From contig CANRMT010000002.1 in assembly GCA_947631815.1 (NCBI GenBank), positions 1 through 64,000 of the forward strand: a stretch of DNA of 64,000 bases, read 5' to 3'. The DNA is from an uncultured Eisenbergiella sp. (GTDB lineage: Bacteria > Bacillota > Clostridia > Lachnospirales > Lachnospiraceae). This document shows, in pieces, positions 20,112 through 29,899 of this stretch (positions within the stretch are counted from its first letter, which is position 1; the number at the start of each line of letters is the position of its first letter). A program made the position numbers and the translations under genes. The notes below the pieces were generated by a model. The model had not been told where the DNA came from. It worked only from the letters and a program-made list of their open reading frames with translations, and ran no database searches.

Positions 20112-20960
20112 TCATCCCGCTCCCACGGTGATCAGATCTTTTATCTTATCGAATGCGCCCTGCTTGATGCCATTCACCTTCATGATGTCTTCGATACACG
20201 TAAAGCGCCCGTTTTCCTCCCGCCAGGCGAGGATCGCCGCCGCACGGCTGTCCCCGATGCCGGGCAGCGTCTTCAGCGCAGCTGCGTCCGCGGTATTCAG
20301 GTCCACCCTTCCTGCCGCGTCCTGTGCCGCCGCTCCGCCCTGCGTCTGCGCGTCTCCGGCGGATCCGTCTGACTGCATCTCCTGCGACGCCGCCTGGATC
20401 CCTGGCTCCAGGGCCGTGCCCATGCGGCTGGTCTCCTCCCGGGTCGCGATATAGACCTGGCATCCGTCCGTCACCTTCCCGGCCAGATTGCAGGCGTTCG
20501 GATCCGCCTCCTCCAGGAAGCCGCCCCCGGCCGTCACCGCGTCGATGATCCTGCTGTCCGCCGGGAGCTCATATACGCCGGGACTGCGCACCGCACCGCA
20601 AATATGGACCAGGATCGTTTCCGGCTCTTCGGGAAACTCCTCCGACCGGTCCGCCGCCTCCGGTGCCCGGCCTTCGAGCGCATTTCCCGCGGCCGTATCC
20701 GCGGGCGCACTATCCCCGTCTCTTTCACGGTCTTCTGCGGCCGTGGGCGCATCTGCCAAAGGGACGCTGTCCGCGCCCTGCTCCGGCGCGCTTCCGGCCG
20801 TCTCCTCTGCCGCCGCGCCGTCCTGCCGAACGGGATCCTCCAGCGAAAACGAAACGGCGGCGTCATTTTTCCCGCAGGCGCTCACCGCCGCCGCGCTCCC
20901 GATGATCAAAAGTATCGAAACACATCGCAAAATATGAAATTTTTTCCTGAAATCCGGCAT
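20112..20960 (-). CDS. comEA: ComEA-like SLBB/helix-hairpin-helix DNA-binding lipoprotein
   Basis: VHICGAVRSPGVYELPADSRIIDAVTAGGGF, RVDLNTADAAALKTLPGIGDSRAAAILAWRE; lipobox-like VSAC. Confidence 0.88.
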   Translation of the reverse strand: MPDFRKKFHILRCVSILLIIGSAAAVSACGKNDAAVSFSLEDPVRQDGAAAEETAGSAPEQGADSVPLADAPTAAEDRERDGDSAPADTAAGNALEGRAPEAADRSEEFPEEPETILVHICGAVRSPGVYELPADSRIIDAVTAGGGFLEEADPNACNLAGKVTDGCQVYIATREETSRMGTALEPGIQAASQEMQSDGSAGDAQTQGGAAAQDAAGRVDLNTADAAALKTLPGIGDSRAAAILAWREENGRFTCIEDIMKVNGIKQGAFDKIKDLITVGAG

Positions 20961-21053
20961 TTTTCTCCTTTGCTGTCCGCATACAAAAAAAGGAGCCCCA
21001 TACACCGTAAATTCATTTTATGCCAGAAAAACCGTTTTTACAAGACCCTTCTT

Positions 21054-21485
21054 TCACTTCCATTTAAATATTGCGATCCCGGCCGCTGCCATTGCCATTC
21101 CCACCGCCTTGCGCCATTCCCAGGGCTGCTTTTCGGTCCCGAACAGCCCGAACAGCTCGATCAGATAGGCGGCCGCGATCTGGGCGACGACGATGAAAAG
21201 CACCGCCCTGGCCGGCCCCAGCGCATCCATCGCCCGGATCACCGTCCAGGTGATGGCCGCCCCCATCACGCCGCCCAGCAGCATATATTTCGGCTCCACC
21301 CGAAAGACGCCCAGAAGGCTGGAACGGTCCGTGAACAGCCACGCCAGCATGCAGACCGCAAACGCGGTGAACTGTACGAATGCGTTCGCCGTCCAGATGG
21401 TGGAGGATTTGGTCACCTGTGTGTTGAAAACGCCCTGCACGCTCATCAGCGCGCCGGATAAGACAGCAATAAAAAAACCGATCAT
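21054..21485 (-). CDS. DMT-family small transporter (YdcZ/DUF606-like)
   Basis: MIGFFIAVLSGALMSVQGVFNTQVTK..., four TM. Confidence 0.75.
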   Translation of the reverse strand: MIGFFIAVLSGALMSVQGVFNTQVTKSSTIWTANAFVQFTAFAVCMLAWLFTDRSSLLGVFRVEPKYMLLGGVMGAAITWTVIRAMDALGPARAVLFIVVAQIAAAYLIELFGLFGTEKQPWEWRKAVGMAMAAAGIAIFKWK

Positions 21486-21548
21486 ATTGGCCTCCTTTTT
21501 TTACAAGTATGCCAGCTGACCGGTATTTTTATTCAGAGCCGCGCGCCG

Positions 21549-22934
21549 TCAGTCCGCCATGTCCGTCTGGCTTTCCTCGGGCACCTCGATATATTCTTCT
21601 TCCACGTATTCGCTGCCCGTCACCTGCTCCATGATCTGCTCGGACAGCTCTTTGAGCATATCGGATACGTTTTCTCCCTGCCAGGCCTTCATGTAGGCGA
21701 TCTCCATGCTCACCCAGAAGTTCGCCGTCCGCATCATCTTCGGCATCGGTATGGAGTCCGCGTATTCCGCCGCGAAGCCGTCCGCTCCCGTCACATCCGG
21801 CACCGCGTCCAGAAGCGCCGGGAGACGTCCCGTTCCGGCATAAATATCTCCGGCTCCTCCGCACACCAGCCAAGCCGCGAACGCGTTCGCCTGATCCTTG
21901 TTCTCGCTGTAGCCGTTGACCGCCAGCACGTCCGTCACGGAAAGCCCCCGCGCGGCCAGCGATTCATTGATATCGGGCAGCGGGACCACGCCGTATTCGT
22001 AGGGGAAGCTCCCCTCCGCCCTGGCCTGGGTGATCCGCGCCAGGATATCGCTGGTCGCCACCGTGAACACAAGCCTGCCGTCCAGGAAATCCTGCACCAC
22101 CGCCTCATAGCTGGAGCTCTTGGCATCGATGGAAAAGAACTGGTTCAGATCCTGATACGCCTTCAGACCGCGCACCGCTTCTTCATTATAGATGTCGATC
22201 TGCTCCGGGTCGTCCCCGCACAGGCCGCCCACATTGATGTAGTTCCCCGCGAAAAAATAATTATAGAAAATATCAGACACATCCCAGCGGAAGACCGCAT
22301 CCACCGTTTCCGGCGCATTGTAGGCATCCGCGAAGCTCAGGATGTCGTCGATGGTCTCCGGGATCAGGTCGTCCTCCCGGACGCCCATTTCCCCGGCCGC
22401 CTGCTGCAGATAAGTCTTGTTGTAAACGAGCGCGCTCGTCTCATAATAAAACGGCCATGCCACCCGTTTTCCCCGGTAGGTGACGGCGCGCAGCGCCGCC
22501 TGGGAAAAGCTCTCTCCGGTGGCAAAGCCCTGGGTATCCCGGATCTCATCCGCCAGTCCCGCCAGATGTGCTCTTTCCAGGCTGTCGTTCGTCAGGATAT
22601 ACAGATCCGGCATGTCGTCCTGCTCCAGGGAGGCACGGTTGACCGCCTCGAGATAATCCAGGCCGGATACCAGCACCGGCACGACGCGCACATCGTTTTC
22701 TTCCATGTAATGTACGGCCGCCCCCGCGAGATAATCCTCCAGCGCCTCATCCGTGTACCACAGCGTGAGCGTCGTTCTCGTCGGCAGGATGTCCGGGATC
22801 ACCTCATCCAGTTCCCGTCCGGAGGTCAAAAAACCGATCCAGTCCCGGCCGACGCCCCGCAGCGCCCAAAAGGCAGCCGCCGCGAGGAGCGCTGCCGCGG
22901 CGAAAATGACCGCAAGCTTTCCCTTTCCATGCAT
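21549..22934 (-). CDS. Extracellular solute-binding protein family 1-like, membrane-anchored
   Basis: N-terminal TM, then LTLWYTDEALEDYLAGAAVHYMEENDVRVVPVLVSGLDYLEAVNRA...PDLYILTND. Confidence 0.75.
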   Translation of the reverse strand: MHGKGKLAVIFAAAALLAAAAFWALRGVGRDWIGFLTSGRELDEVIPDILPTRTTLTLWYTDEALEDYLAGAAVHYMEENDVRVVPVLVSGLDYLEAVNRASLEQDDMPDLYILTNDSLERAHLAGLADEIRDTQGFATGESFSQAALRAVTYRGKRVAWPFYYETSALVYNKTYLQQAAGEMGVREDDLIPETIDDILSFADAYNAPETVDAVFRWDVSDIFYNYFFAGNYINVGGLCGDDPEQIDIYNEEAVRGLKAYQDLNQFFSIDAKSSSYEAVVQDFLDGRLVFTVATSDILARITQARAEGSFPYEYGVVPLPDINESLAARGLSVTDVLAVNGYSENKDQANAFAAWLVCGGAGDIYAGTGRLPALLDAVPDVTGADGFAAEYADSIPMPKMMRTANFWVSMEIAYMKAWQGENVSDMLKELSEQIMEQVTGSEYVEEEYIEVPEESQTDMAD

Positions 22935-22970
22935 ACAAACTCCTTCACGCCGTACGAACGCTTCCGTCCG

Positions 22971-24167
22971 TCAGCCTTCCAGACAGGTCTCCAGAATCCC
23001 GATCATCTCATCCACATTCTCTTGCGTAACGATGAGCGGCGGCACGAAACGGATCACGTTCGTCCCCGCGTTGATCAGGATCAGTCCCTTCTCCAGCGCC
23101 GCCAGGATCACCGGTCCCACGGGCCGGTCCAGTTCAAGCCCCTGCAGCAGTCCGGCGCCCCGCCGCTCCCGCACACAGGCGTGCCCGGCCGCCAGCTCAT
23201 CCAGCCGCTTCTCCAGATACGCGCCCACTTCGCGCACATGCGCCGGAATGCACTCCTTCTCGAACAGCTCCAGCACCGTGGCCACCGCCGTACAGGCCAG
23301 CGGATTGCCGCCGTAAGTGGTGCCGTGGTCTCCTGCCGCCAGGGAATGCTGCCCCACCTTCTCGTTCATCAGAAAGGCGCCCACCGGAACGCCGCAGCCA
23401 ATGGCCTTGGCAGCGGTCATGATATCCGGCTTCACCCCGTATTTCTGCCACGCGAACAGATATCCCGTGCGTCCCATACCGCACTGGATCTCGTCCAGGA
23501 TCAGCAGGATGTCCTTTTCATCGCAGAGCGCCCTGATCTTTTTCAGGAAATCCTCTGTCGCCGGATAGATCCCGCCCTCTCCCTGCACCGTCTCCAGAAT
23601 GACGGCACAGGTCTTCTCGTTCACCAGCGCCGCCACGCTGTCAAAATCGTTGTAATCCGCGAAGCGGATGTTGCCGATCCCCGGCTCAAAGGGCTCCCTG
23701 TATTTGGGATTCCCGGTCACGGACAGTGCGCCCATGGTGCGCCCGTGAAAAGAATGGTTCATGGCGATGATCTCATGATCCGCCTTCCCGTCCTTCAGCC
23801 AGGCGTATTTGCGCGCCGCCTTGATCGCGCCCTCCACCGCCTCCGCACCGCTGTTGGTAAAAAACACCCGGTCCATACCGGACGCCGCCTTCAGGCGCTT
23901 TGCCGCCTCGATGGCGGGAACGTTATAATAATAATTGGACGTATGAGTCAGCTTGTCGATCTGAGCCTTCAGGGCGTCATTATAGATGCGGTTGCCGTAG
24001 CCCAGCGCGAAGACCGCGATCCCAGCCGCAAAGTCCAGATACTTCTTCCCCTCAATATCGTATAAATATACACCCTCACCCCGGTCCAGCACGATCTGAT
24101 ACCGGTTATAGGTATGCAGAAGAGCGCTCTCCGCATCCTCGATCAGCCGCTGCATATATTCCGCCAT
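22971..24167 (-). CDS. argD: Acetylornithine aminotransferase
   Basis: GVYLYDIEGKKYLDFAAGIAVFALGY, DEIQCGMGRTGYLFAWQ, AKAIGCGVPVGA; arg cluster. Confidence 0.92.
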   Translation of the reverse strand: MAEYMQRLIEDAESALLHTYNRYQIVLDRGEGVYLYDIEGKKYLDFAAGIAVFALGYGNRIYNDALKAQIDKLTHTSNYYYNVPAIEAAKRLKAASGMDRVFFTNSGAEAVEGAIKAARKYAWLKDGKADHEIIAMNHSFHGRTMGALSVTGNPKYREPFEPGIGNIRFADYNDFDSVAALVNEKTCAVILETVQGEGGIYPATEDFLKKIRALCDEKDILLILDEIQCGMGRTGYLFAWQKYGVKPDIMTAAKAIGCGVPVGAFLMNEKVGQHSLAAGDHGTTYGGNPLACTAVATVLELFEKECIPAHVREVGAYLEKRLDELAAGHACVRERRGAGLLQGLELDRPVGPVILAALEKGLILINAGTNVIRFVPPLIVTQENVDEMIGILETCLEG

Positions 24168-24190
24168 AACTCACCAGTCCCTTCCGCAGG

Positions 24191-25081
24191 TCATCCCGCC
24201 GCCTGCTCGGCATCGCCCATGATGGCCGTTCCCACGCCCTTGTCCGTAAAGATCTCCAGCAGCAGACAGTGCGGGATCCGCCCGTCCAGAATATGCACTT
24301 TATTCACGCCGCCCTTCACGGCCGCCGTACAGTTGGCCAGCTTGGGCAGCATACCGCCTCCGATATAGCCGCCTTCGATCAGCTCATCCGCCTCTCTGAC
24401 GCCGATCCGGTTGATAAAGGTGTTCTTGTCCTCGAAATCCCGGTAGAGCCCCTCCACATCCGTCAGGAACACCAGCTTGTCCGCTCCCACGGCCCGGGCG
24501 ATGGCGCACGCCGCGTCGTCCGCGTTGATATTGTAGGTATCGCAGTTCTCGTCCATCCCCACCGGCGCGACGATGGGCAGGAAATCGTGATCGATCAGAT
24601 CGTACAGGATCTTGGGATTGACATTTTTGATATTGCCCACGAAACCGATATCCTGTCCGTCCACATACTTCTTTTCCACCTGGAGCAGATTGCCGTCCTT
24701 GCCGGAGATCCCCGCCGCCAGCACACCCAGCTTCTGCACCATGGACACCAGGTTCTTGTTCACGCGGTTTAAGACCATCTCCGCGATCTCCATGGTCTCC
24801 TCGTCCGTCACCCGCAGACCGCTGATAAAATGCGGCTGTTTCCCGGCCTTTTCCACCCAGGCGCTGATCGCCTTGCCGCCGCCGTGGACGATGATGGGCT
24901 TGAAGCCCACCAGCTTCAGCAGGGTCACATCCTGAATGACGCTGCGCTGCAGCTCTTCGTTGCTCATGGCGCTGCCGCCGTATTTGACCACGATAATCTT
25001 GCGGTTGAACTTCTGTATATAAGGAAGCGCCTCCACCAGCACCTCCGCCTTCTTCATGATCTCTTCCATTCCGGGTTTCAT
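24191..25081 (-). CDS. argB: Acetylglutamate kinase
   Basis: [38 protein letters not shown]; start at [15 protein letters not shown]. Confidence 0.94.
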   Translation of the reverse strand: MKPGMEEIMKKAEVLVEALPYIQKFNRKIIVVKYGGSAMSNEELQRSVIQDVTLLKLVGFKPIIVHGGGKAISAWVEKAGKQPHFISGLRVTDEETMEIAEMVLNRVNKNLVSMVQKLGVLAAGISGKDGNLLQVEKKYVDGQDIGFVGNIKNVNPKILYDLIDHDFLPIVAPVGMDENCDTYNINADDAACAIARAVGADKLVFLTDVEGLYRDFEDKNTFINRIGVREADELIEGGYIGGGMLPKLANCTAAVKGGVNKVHILDGRIPHCLLLEIFTDKGVGTAIMGDAEQAAG

Positions 25082-25102
25082 AAAAAACTCCTCATTTTTA
25101 AA

Positions 25103-25221
25103 ATACGGGAAACTTCGCAAATGCTGCGCATACGCGAAGTATCGGCCTTTGCCGTGCCGCAAATGCAGAAAGGCCTTTCGGATACGGGAAACTTCGCAAA
25201 TGCTGCGCATTCGCGAAGTAT
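25103..25221. repeat. Two 40-bp direct copies of a nested hairpin flanking a third hairpin, argJ-argB spacer
   Basis: ATACGGGAAACTTCGCAAATGCTGCGCATACGCGAAGTAT at 25103-25142 and 25182-25221 (1 mismatch); GGCCTTT...AAAGGCC between them. Confidence 0.9.
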
Positions 25222-26444
25222 TAGCTTCTGTAATCCGCGTTGATCTTCACATAATCATAGGTCAGGTCACAGCCCCAGGCCGCGGCCTCGCAGTCTCCCA
25301 TCTTCATGTCCACCAGGGCCGTCACCTCCGGGCAGGACAGGATCTTCGTCGCCTCTTCCTCGCTGTAATCCGTCGCCAGACCGTCCTCATAAACCAGGAT
25401 CTTCCCCGCCGCGCTCTCCAGCCAGAGGGAGACGCGCTCCGGGTCGAACTGCACGCCGGAATATCCCAGCGCGCACATGATCCTGCCGCAGTTGGCATCG
25501 TGGCCGAACACCGCCGCCTTGGTCAGATTGGAGGTGATGACGGATTTCGCCAGCTTCTTCGCGTTCTCCTTCGTGTCCGCGTGAATGACCTTCGTCTCGA
25601 ACAGCGCCGTCGCGCCCTCTCCGTCCCCGGCGATCTTTTTGGAAAGCGTCTCGTTGACCGCATGGAGGGCGGCGCAGAAGGCCGCGTAATCCTCATTCTT
25701 TTCGGTGATCTCCGGATTGCCCGCCAGCCCGTTCGCCAGCACCAGCAGCGTATCGTTGGTAGACGTATCCCCGTCCACGGAGACCATATTGAACGTGTCC
25801 TGCACATCCGCCGACAGGGCCTCCTGCAGGAGCGCGGCGGAAATGTTCACATCCGTCGTCACATAAGCCAGCATGGTGCACATGTTGGGATGGATCATGC
25901 CGGCCCCCTTGCACATGCCTCCCACAACGGCCTCTTTCCCGCCGACGGTGAGCTTCACCGCCGTTTCCTTGGGCACGGTGTCCGTCGTCATGATCGCCTG
26001 GGCGGCGGTATGGCCCGCCTCCGCGCCCGGTGCGACGGCCGCCGCGAGCTTTCGGACGCCCTCCGTGATCCTGTCCATGGGAAGCTGCATGCCGATAACG
26101 CCCGTGGAGCCGATGAGCACGCCGTCCGCCGGAATGCCCAGCGCGGCCGCCGCGGCTTCCGCCGTCTGCCTGCAGTATGCATAGCCCGTCTTCCCGGTAC
26201 AGGCATTGGCGATCCCGGAATTGACCACCACCGCCTGCACGCCGTTTCCTTTTTCTACGATCTCCTTATCCCAGAGCACGGGAGCAGCCTTCACCACATT
26301 GCTGGTGAATACCCCGGCCGCCCTGCAGGGCGTCGGGCAGTAGATCATCGCCATGTCCTTTCTGTTCCGGTACTTCACCCCGGCCTCGGCTCCCGCCGCC
26401 CAAAAACCCTTCGCAGCCGTCACGCCGCCTTTTATAACTTCCAT
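25221..26444 (-). CDS. argJ: Bifunctional ornithine acetyltransferase/N-acetylglutamate synthase
   Basis: [63 protein letters not shown]. Confidence 0.95.
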   Translation of the reverse strand: MEVIKGGVTAAKGFWAAGAEAGVKYRNRKDMAMIYCPTPCRAAGVFTSNVVKAAPVLWDKEIVEKGNGVQAVVVNSGIANACTGKTGYAYCRQTAEAAAAALGIPADGVLIGSTGVIGMQLPMDRITEGVRKLAAAVAPGAEAGHTAAQAIMTTDTVPKETAVKLTVGGKEAVVGGMCKGAGMIHPNMCTMLAYVTTDVNISAALLQEALSADVQDTFNMVSVDGDTSTNDTLLVLANGLAGNPEITEKNEDYAAFCAALHAVNETLSKKIAGDGEGATALFETKVIHADTKENAKKLAKSVITSNLTKAAVFGHDANCGRIMCALGYSGVQFDPERVSLWLESAAGKILVYEDGLATDYSEEEATKILSCPEVTALVDMKMGDCEAAAWGCDLTYDYVKINADYRS

Positions 26445-26476
26445 TTATCTCCCAGCCTTTCTCATCCGCATCGGAT

Positions 26477-26511
26477 TGTATAAATATACATCCTTCGTGA
26501 ATAATATGCAA
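26477..26511. promoter_or_regulatory. Candidate tandem ARG boxes upstream of argJ
   Basis: TGTATAAATATACA and TGAATAATATGCAA, resembling the ArgR/AhrC operator. Confidence 0.55.
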
Positions 26512-26514
26512 TAG

Positions 26515-26964
26515 TCATTCATTAAATTTTTCAATATTTTTCTGGTTCAGCACAAAATCATAATAATTCAGGTCTTCCCGCTTCGTCCAGCCGATGCATC
26601 TCCAGAACGCGTTCCCCACGTCGTTCTTCGTAAAGGCGATCAGGGACACCTTGCTGATCTCCTCCGCCCGCAGCGCGTTCATGCAGGCCACCACCATGGC
26701 CTTGCCGATGCCCATGCGGCGGTATACCTCCTGCACGCACACATGATACAGACACCCGCGCCTGCCGTCATGGCCGCAAAGAATGGCGCCCACCACCTTC
26801 CCGTCCATCACCGCCACCACACTGGTGGAGGGATTGCGCCGCAGGAAACGCGCCACGCCTTCCCTGGAATCGTCAATGCTCCGGATCCGAAACCCGCGGA
26901 TCGTCATCCAGAGCGCGTGCACCTGATCGTAATCTTCTATCGTCATCGTCCTGACTGTATACAT
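26515..26964 (-). CDS. GNAT-family N-acetyltransferase
   Basis: MYTVRTMTIEDYDQVHALW...LYHVCVQEVYRRMGIGKAMVVACMNAL. Confidence 0.85.
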   Translation of the reverse strand: MYTVRTMTIEDYDQVHALWMTIRGFRIRSIDDSREGVARFLRRNPSTSVVAVMDGKVVGAILCGHDGRRGCLYHVCVQEVYRRMGIGKAMVVACMNALRAEEISKVSLIAFTKNDVGNAFWRCIGWTKREDLNYYDFVLNQKNIEKFNE

Positions 26965-26977
26965 TCTAATCCCCATT

Positions 26978-27106
26978 CCGGAGCGTTTACGCGACGGGGC
27001 GAGGAGAAATCGCGAATGCGATTTCTCCTCTGCCATCAGGGCTATTTGTGACGCTCCGGCACAAATAGCCGTGTGAAAAATAAGCTATCGAGCTTATTTT
27101 TCACAC
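26978..27106. repeat. Cluster of three abutting hairpins with a loop-complementary upstream segment
   Basis: 27001-27030 (13 bp stem), 27040-27070 (11 bp stem), 27071-27106 (16 bp stem); loop ACGCTCCGG is complementary to CCGGAGCGT at 26978-26986. Confidence 0.92.
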
Positions 27107-27327
27107 TATCCTCTTCCAGCGTATTCCCTGACAGTTTACCCTCTTCTCTCTTCCCTGTCAAGACGGAAAACAGCGGCCCGGCCCGCAGCAGGGCGCCGGT
27201 TCGGCCTGCCGAAAAAAGCTCCCGTCCCGCCAAAGGCGATCCGTTCCACGAAAAAACGGCGGCCCGTCTCGCAACGGTGCCGCCGTTTCTTTCCCTATAT
27301 TTTTCTCTTTTGCCGTCCTCCGACGCT

Positions 27328-28140
27328 TCAGGAATCCCAGCCCACCGCGATCTGCTCCTGATCGAACATCTGCTCGTAGGCCTGTTCCACCAGCGCCTCG
27401 ATATTCGCCTGGATCCCTTTGTAAGTGTTCTGATACATCTGCCACAGGCTGCGCGGGCTCACCTTTCTCTCGTCCACGTGCGCGTCCCGGCAGACAGACT
27501 TGACGCTCTTCCATACGCTCGACCGGATCAGCGGCGTTCCCTCCTGCGTGACGAACACCGGCCCGCTGTGGATTCCTTCCCGGTCCACGAAGTCCAGCAG
27601 CTCCTTCCGGAACGACGCCGGGATCCGCAGTCTGCGCTCCCTGTTGTAGCATTCCAGCATCACTTCCCCGGCCTGAACCGCCTCCACCGTGATCTGAGAC
27701 AGCTCCTGGATCCGAACGCCCGCACCGCCCAGCGCTTTGATGAGCAGATAAGGCTTCTCCTTGCCCGATACCTTTGCCGCGCGCAGAAGCCGCATGTATT
27801 CCGCCCGCGTCAGCTCCATCCGGTCAACGTCCATCCTTCTGGAAAAATGGATCATCTGCCATTCCCTCCTGTCCAGGTAGGAAAGCAGACTGTTGAGCGT
27901 CGACAGCCTGGAATTCACCGTGCGCTCCGAATAGCCCTGGCTGTTCAGCCAGTCCCTCCATTCCACCACGGTGTTCTTGCTCAGCATCTTATCTTCAGGC
28001 AGGAAATCATACAGTCCCATCAGGATCAGATAATAATTCTGCAGAGATCCCTCCCTTCTGCCCCTGTCAGACAGATCCTGTAAAAAATCGTGTATGACTT
28101 CTGATGTCAGCGGAATCTGTTCCCCCTTTGTGGTCGCCAT
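27328..28140 (-). CDS. Tyrosine recombinase-like protein with degenerate catalytic residues
   Basis: Phage-integrase-type N-terminal and core folds by motif (GGAGVRIQELSQITVEAVQ), but the HxLRH box reads PRSLWQ and no terminal Tyr is recognisable. Confidence 0.7.
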   Translation of the reverse strand: MATTKGEQIPLTSEVIHDFLQDLSDRGRREGSLQNYYLILMGLYDFLPEDKMLSKNTVVEWRDWLNSQGYSERTVNSRLSTLNSLLSYLDRREWQMIHFSRRMDVDRMELTRAEYMRLLRAAKVSGKEKPYLLIKALGGAGVRIQELSQITVEAVQAGEVMLECYNRERRLRIPASFRKELLDFVDREGIHSGPVFVTQEGTPLIRSSVWKSVKSVCRDAHVDERKVSPRSLWQMYQNTYKGIQANIEALVEQAYEQMFDQEQIAVGWDS

Positions 28141-28273
28141 AGTACTGCTCCTTTCTGGCCGCACAATATCCGGCGCGGTCGCCGTAAAAAACTTTTTCCC
28201 CGTTTCCTTTCTCTAGTTTGTCAAAATTGCTATTTTGCGTATACCATTCCGCTAATCATCCTAGTGTAAATAA

Positions 28274-28303
28274 ATTATATCGCACCCCTCTCCGTTCTGT
28301 CAA
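28274..28303 (-). promoter_or_regulatory. Sigma-A promoter for the recombinase-like gene (TTGACA-18-TATAAT)
   Basis: Minus strand TTGACA-GAACGGAGAGGGGTGCGA-TATAAT. Confidence 0.75.
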
Positions 28304-28449
28304 TTCCAATTTTCGAAAAAATTGATATTTTTTTGATCTTTTTTGCTTAAAAGTGTGACTTTTTTATAAAATTGTTTCCGGTGACAACACTTTTATTTTT
28401 TATGCGGGTCATTTTCCGAAACCGCAAATTCGTATTTTGATGTCCGTCC

Positions 28450-29871
28450 TCACGCCGCGGTCCCGAACGGCGCCGTTTTCTCCCCGCTTCTGCGCCCCAC
28501 GATCCCGGAAACGGCATCCGTCAGCATCAGCAGGCCGCTGACATAGAACAGCGCCATGTTGTAGATCGTATATCTGCTCTGGCAGAAGATGACCGCGGAG
28601 ACCACGGCCACGTTGACCAGGATCGACAGGAGTATGATCAAGGAAAAGATCAAAAGCCGCGGATTGCTTCTCAAAAGCGCCAGCCGGAGCAGCAGGAACA
28701 GGTATCCGGCGTACAGCACCGCCGCGGCCGCGATCAGCAGAGGCGTGGTCTTCGTGACGGTGGTGACCAGGCCGAACAGGAAATTATCCAGGAAGCTATC
28801 GATCATGGAGGGCAGGCAGGCGGGCAAAAGCGCCGTCGTCATCTCACTCATGATCTCTCCGGACTTCACATTCTGATCCACCGCCGTTCCCGGATAATTC
28901 TGCTCCACATACGAGGACACGATCGGGCGAAGCCGGTCAACCTGTATATGATTATAATGTGCCGCAAAATGGTCCGCCCCATTCAATCGGCCGTCCTCCG
29001 CATTGGCCTTCAGACATTCCGCCGCAGCGCAGTCATCATATATCTGTAAAAAAAGATCCTTTATCTCCTCATCCGCGATCCTGTCGGCATCCTCTCTCTC
29101 CGCCGTATAAATGACCATGGCAAGCAGGAAGCTCGCTCCCGAACTGTTCCTCATGGGGCTGCCATGAAACACCTGATTATAGACCAGATCGATCCCCGCG
29201 GTCAGTGCATAGATCACCATGACAGAAAGAAACGTCTGTAAAACGATCACGGGCCTTTTCTTTGCGAGCCAGACGAAAACGGAAGCGGCGAGAAGCAGCG
29301 CGATCACAAATATCATCTGCTTCCGGATCGACATGAGAATGACGCACAGCAGACAGGAACAGATAAAATCTCCCCCCGGGAACGGACGCTTTTTCTCTTC
29401 AAAGCATTCCCGATACAGGAAGCCCGTCAGATAACGGATAAAAAGGATAAAAAGAGGTATGGCCAGCGCCTCGGAAAGAATACTGTTGGAATACAATACA
29501 TGCCGCTTCGCCAGATAACGCGTGAGCAGAGAAAAGACCAGCATCATACAGGAGAGAAGCGTCCCCATCCTCCCGGAGAGCTTCAGCCGCAATACCAGGA
29601 ATCGGATGATGGAATAATTCGCATATGCGGTAATAAATGCCTGCACAGCGATCACCCAGTACATCCAGCTGTCCGGGCTGCACATCCTCCGAAACAGGTA
29701 CAAAAAAAACGGATAGGCGGGTTCCCGATGCAGGGCCATATCAATATAGCTATAGCTGTCAGGCCCCAGATAAGGCCCGTCCAGCCATGCAAAAAAAAGC
29801 AAGACCAGAAACGGGACCAAAAGCTGTACAGTCCAAAACAGGCGGCGACTTTTCTGTATCATTGAAAACAC
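28450..29871 (-). CDS. Polytopic membrane protein, GT-C-glycosyltransferase-like
   Basis: About 10 TM segments with LDGPYLGPDSYSYIDMALHREPAYPFFLYLF, an acidic extracytoplasmic loop typical of GT-C enzymes. Confidence 0.55.
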   Translation of the reverse strand: MFSMIQKSRRLFWTVQLLVPFLVLLFFAWLDGPYLGPDSYSYIDMALHREPAYPFFLYLFRRMCSPDSWMYWVIAVQAFITAYANYSIIRFLVLRLKLSGRMGTLLSCMMLVFSLLTRYLAKRHVLYSNSILSEALAIPLFILFIRYLTGFLYRECFEEKKRPFPGGDFICSCLLCVILMSIRKQMIFVIALLLAASVFVWLAKKRPVIVLQTFLSVMVIYALTAGIDLVYNQVFHGSPMRNSSGASFLLAMVIYTAEREDADRIADEEIKDLFLQIYDDCAAAECLKANAEDGRLNGADHFAAHYNHIQVDRLRPIVSSYVEQNYPGTAVDQNVKSGEIMSEMTTALLPACLPSMIDSFLDNFLFGLVTTVTKTTPLLIAAAAVLYAGYLFLLLRLALLRSNPRLLIFSLIILLSILVNVAVVSAVIFCQSRYTIYNMALFYVSGLLMLTDAVSGIVGRRSGEKTAPFGTAA

Positions 29872-29899
29872 CCAACCTTTCGTATATTCTTCTTTCCTC

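Noticed and set aside
22566-24065. 499-aa plus-strand ORF, and similar long antisense ORFs (30..1139, 7931..9871, 14452..16209, 17905..19320, 43790..45379, 52535..54124)
   Set aside because: Each is the complement of a clearly recognisable gene; no RBS/motif support.
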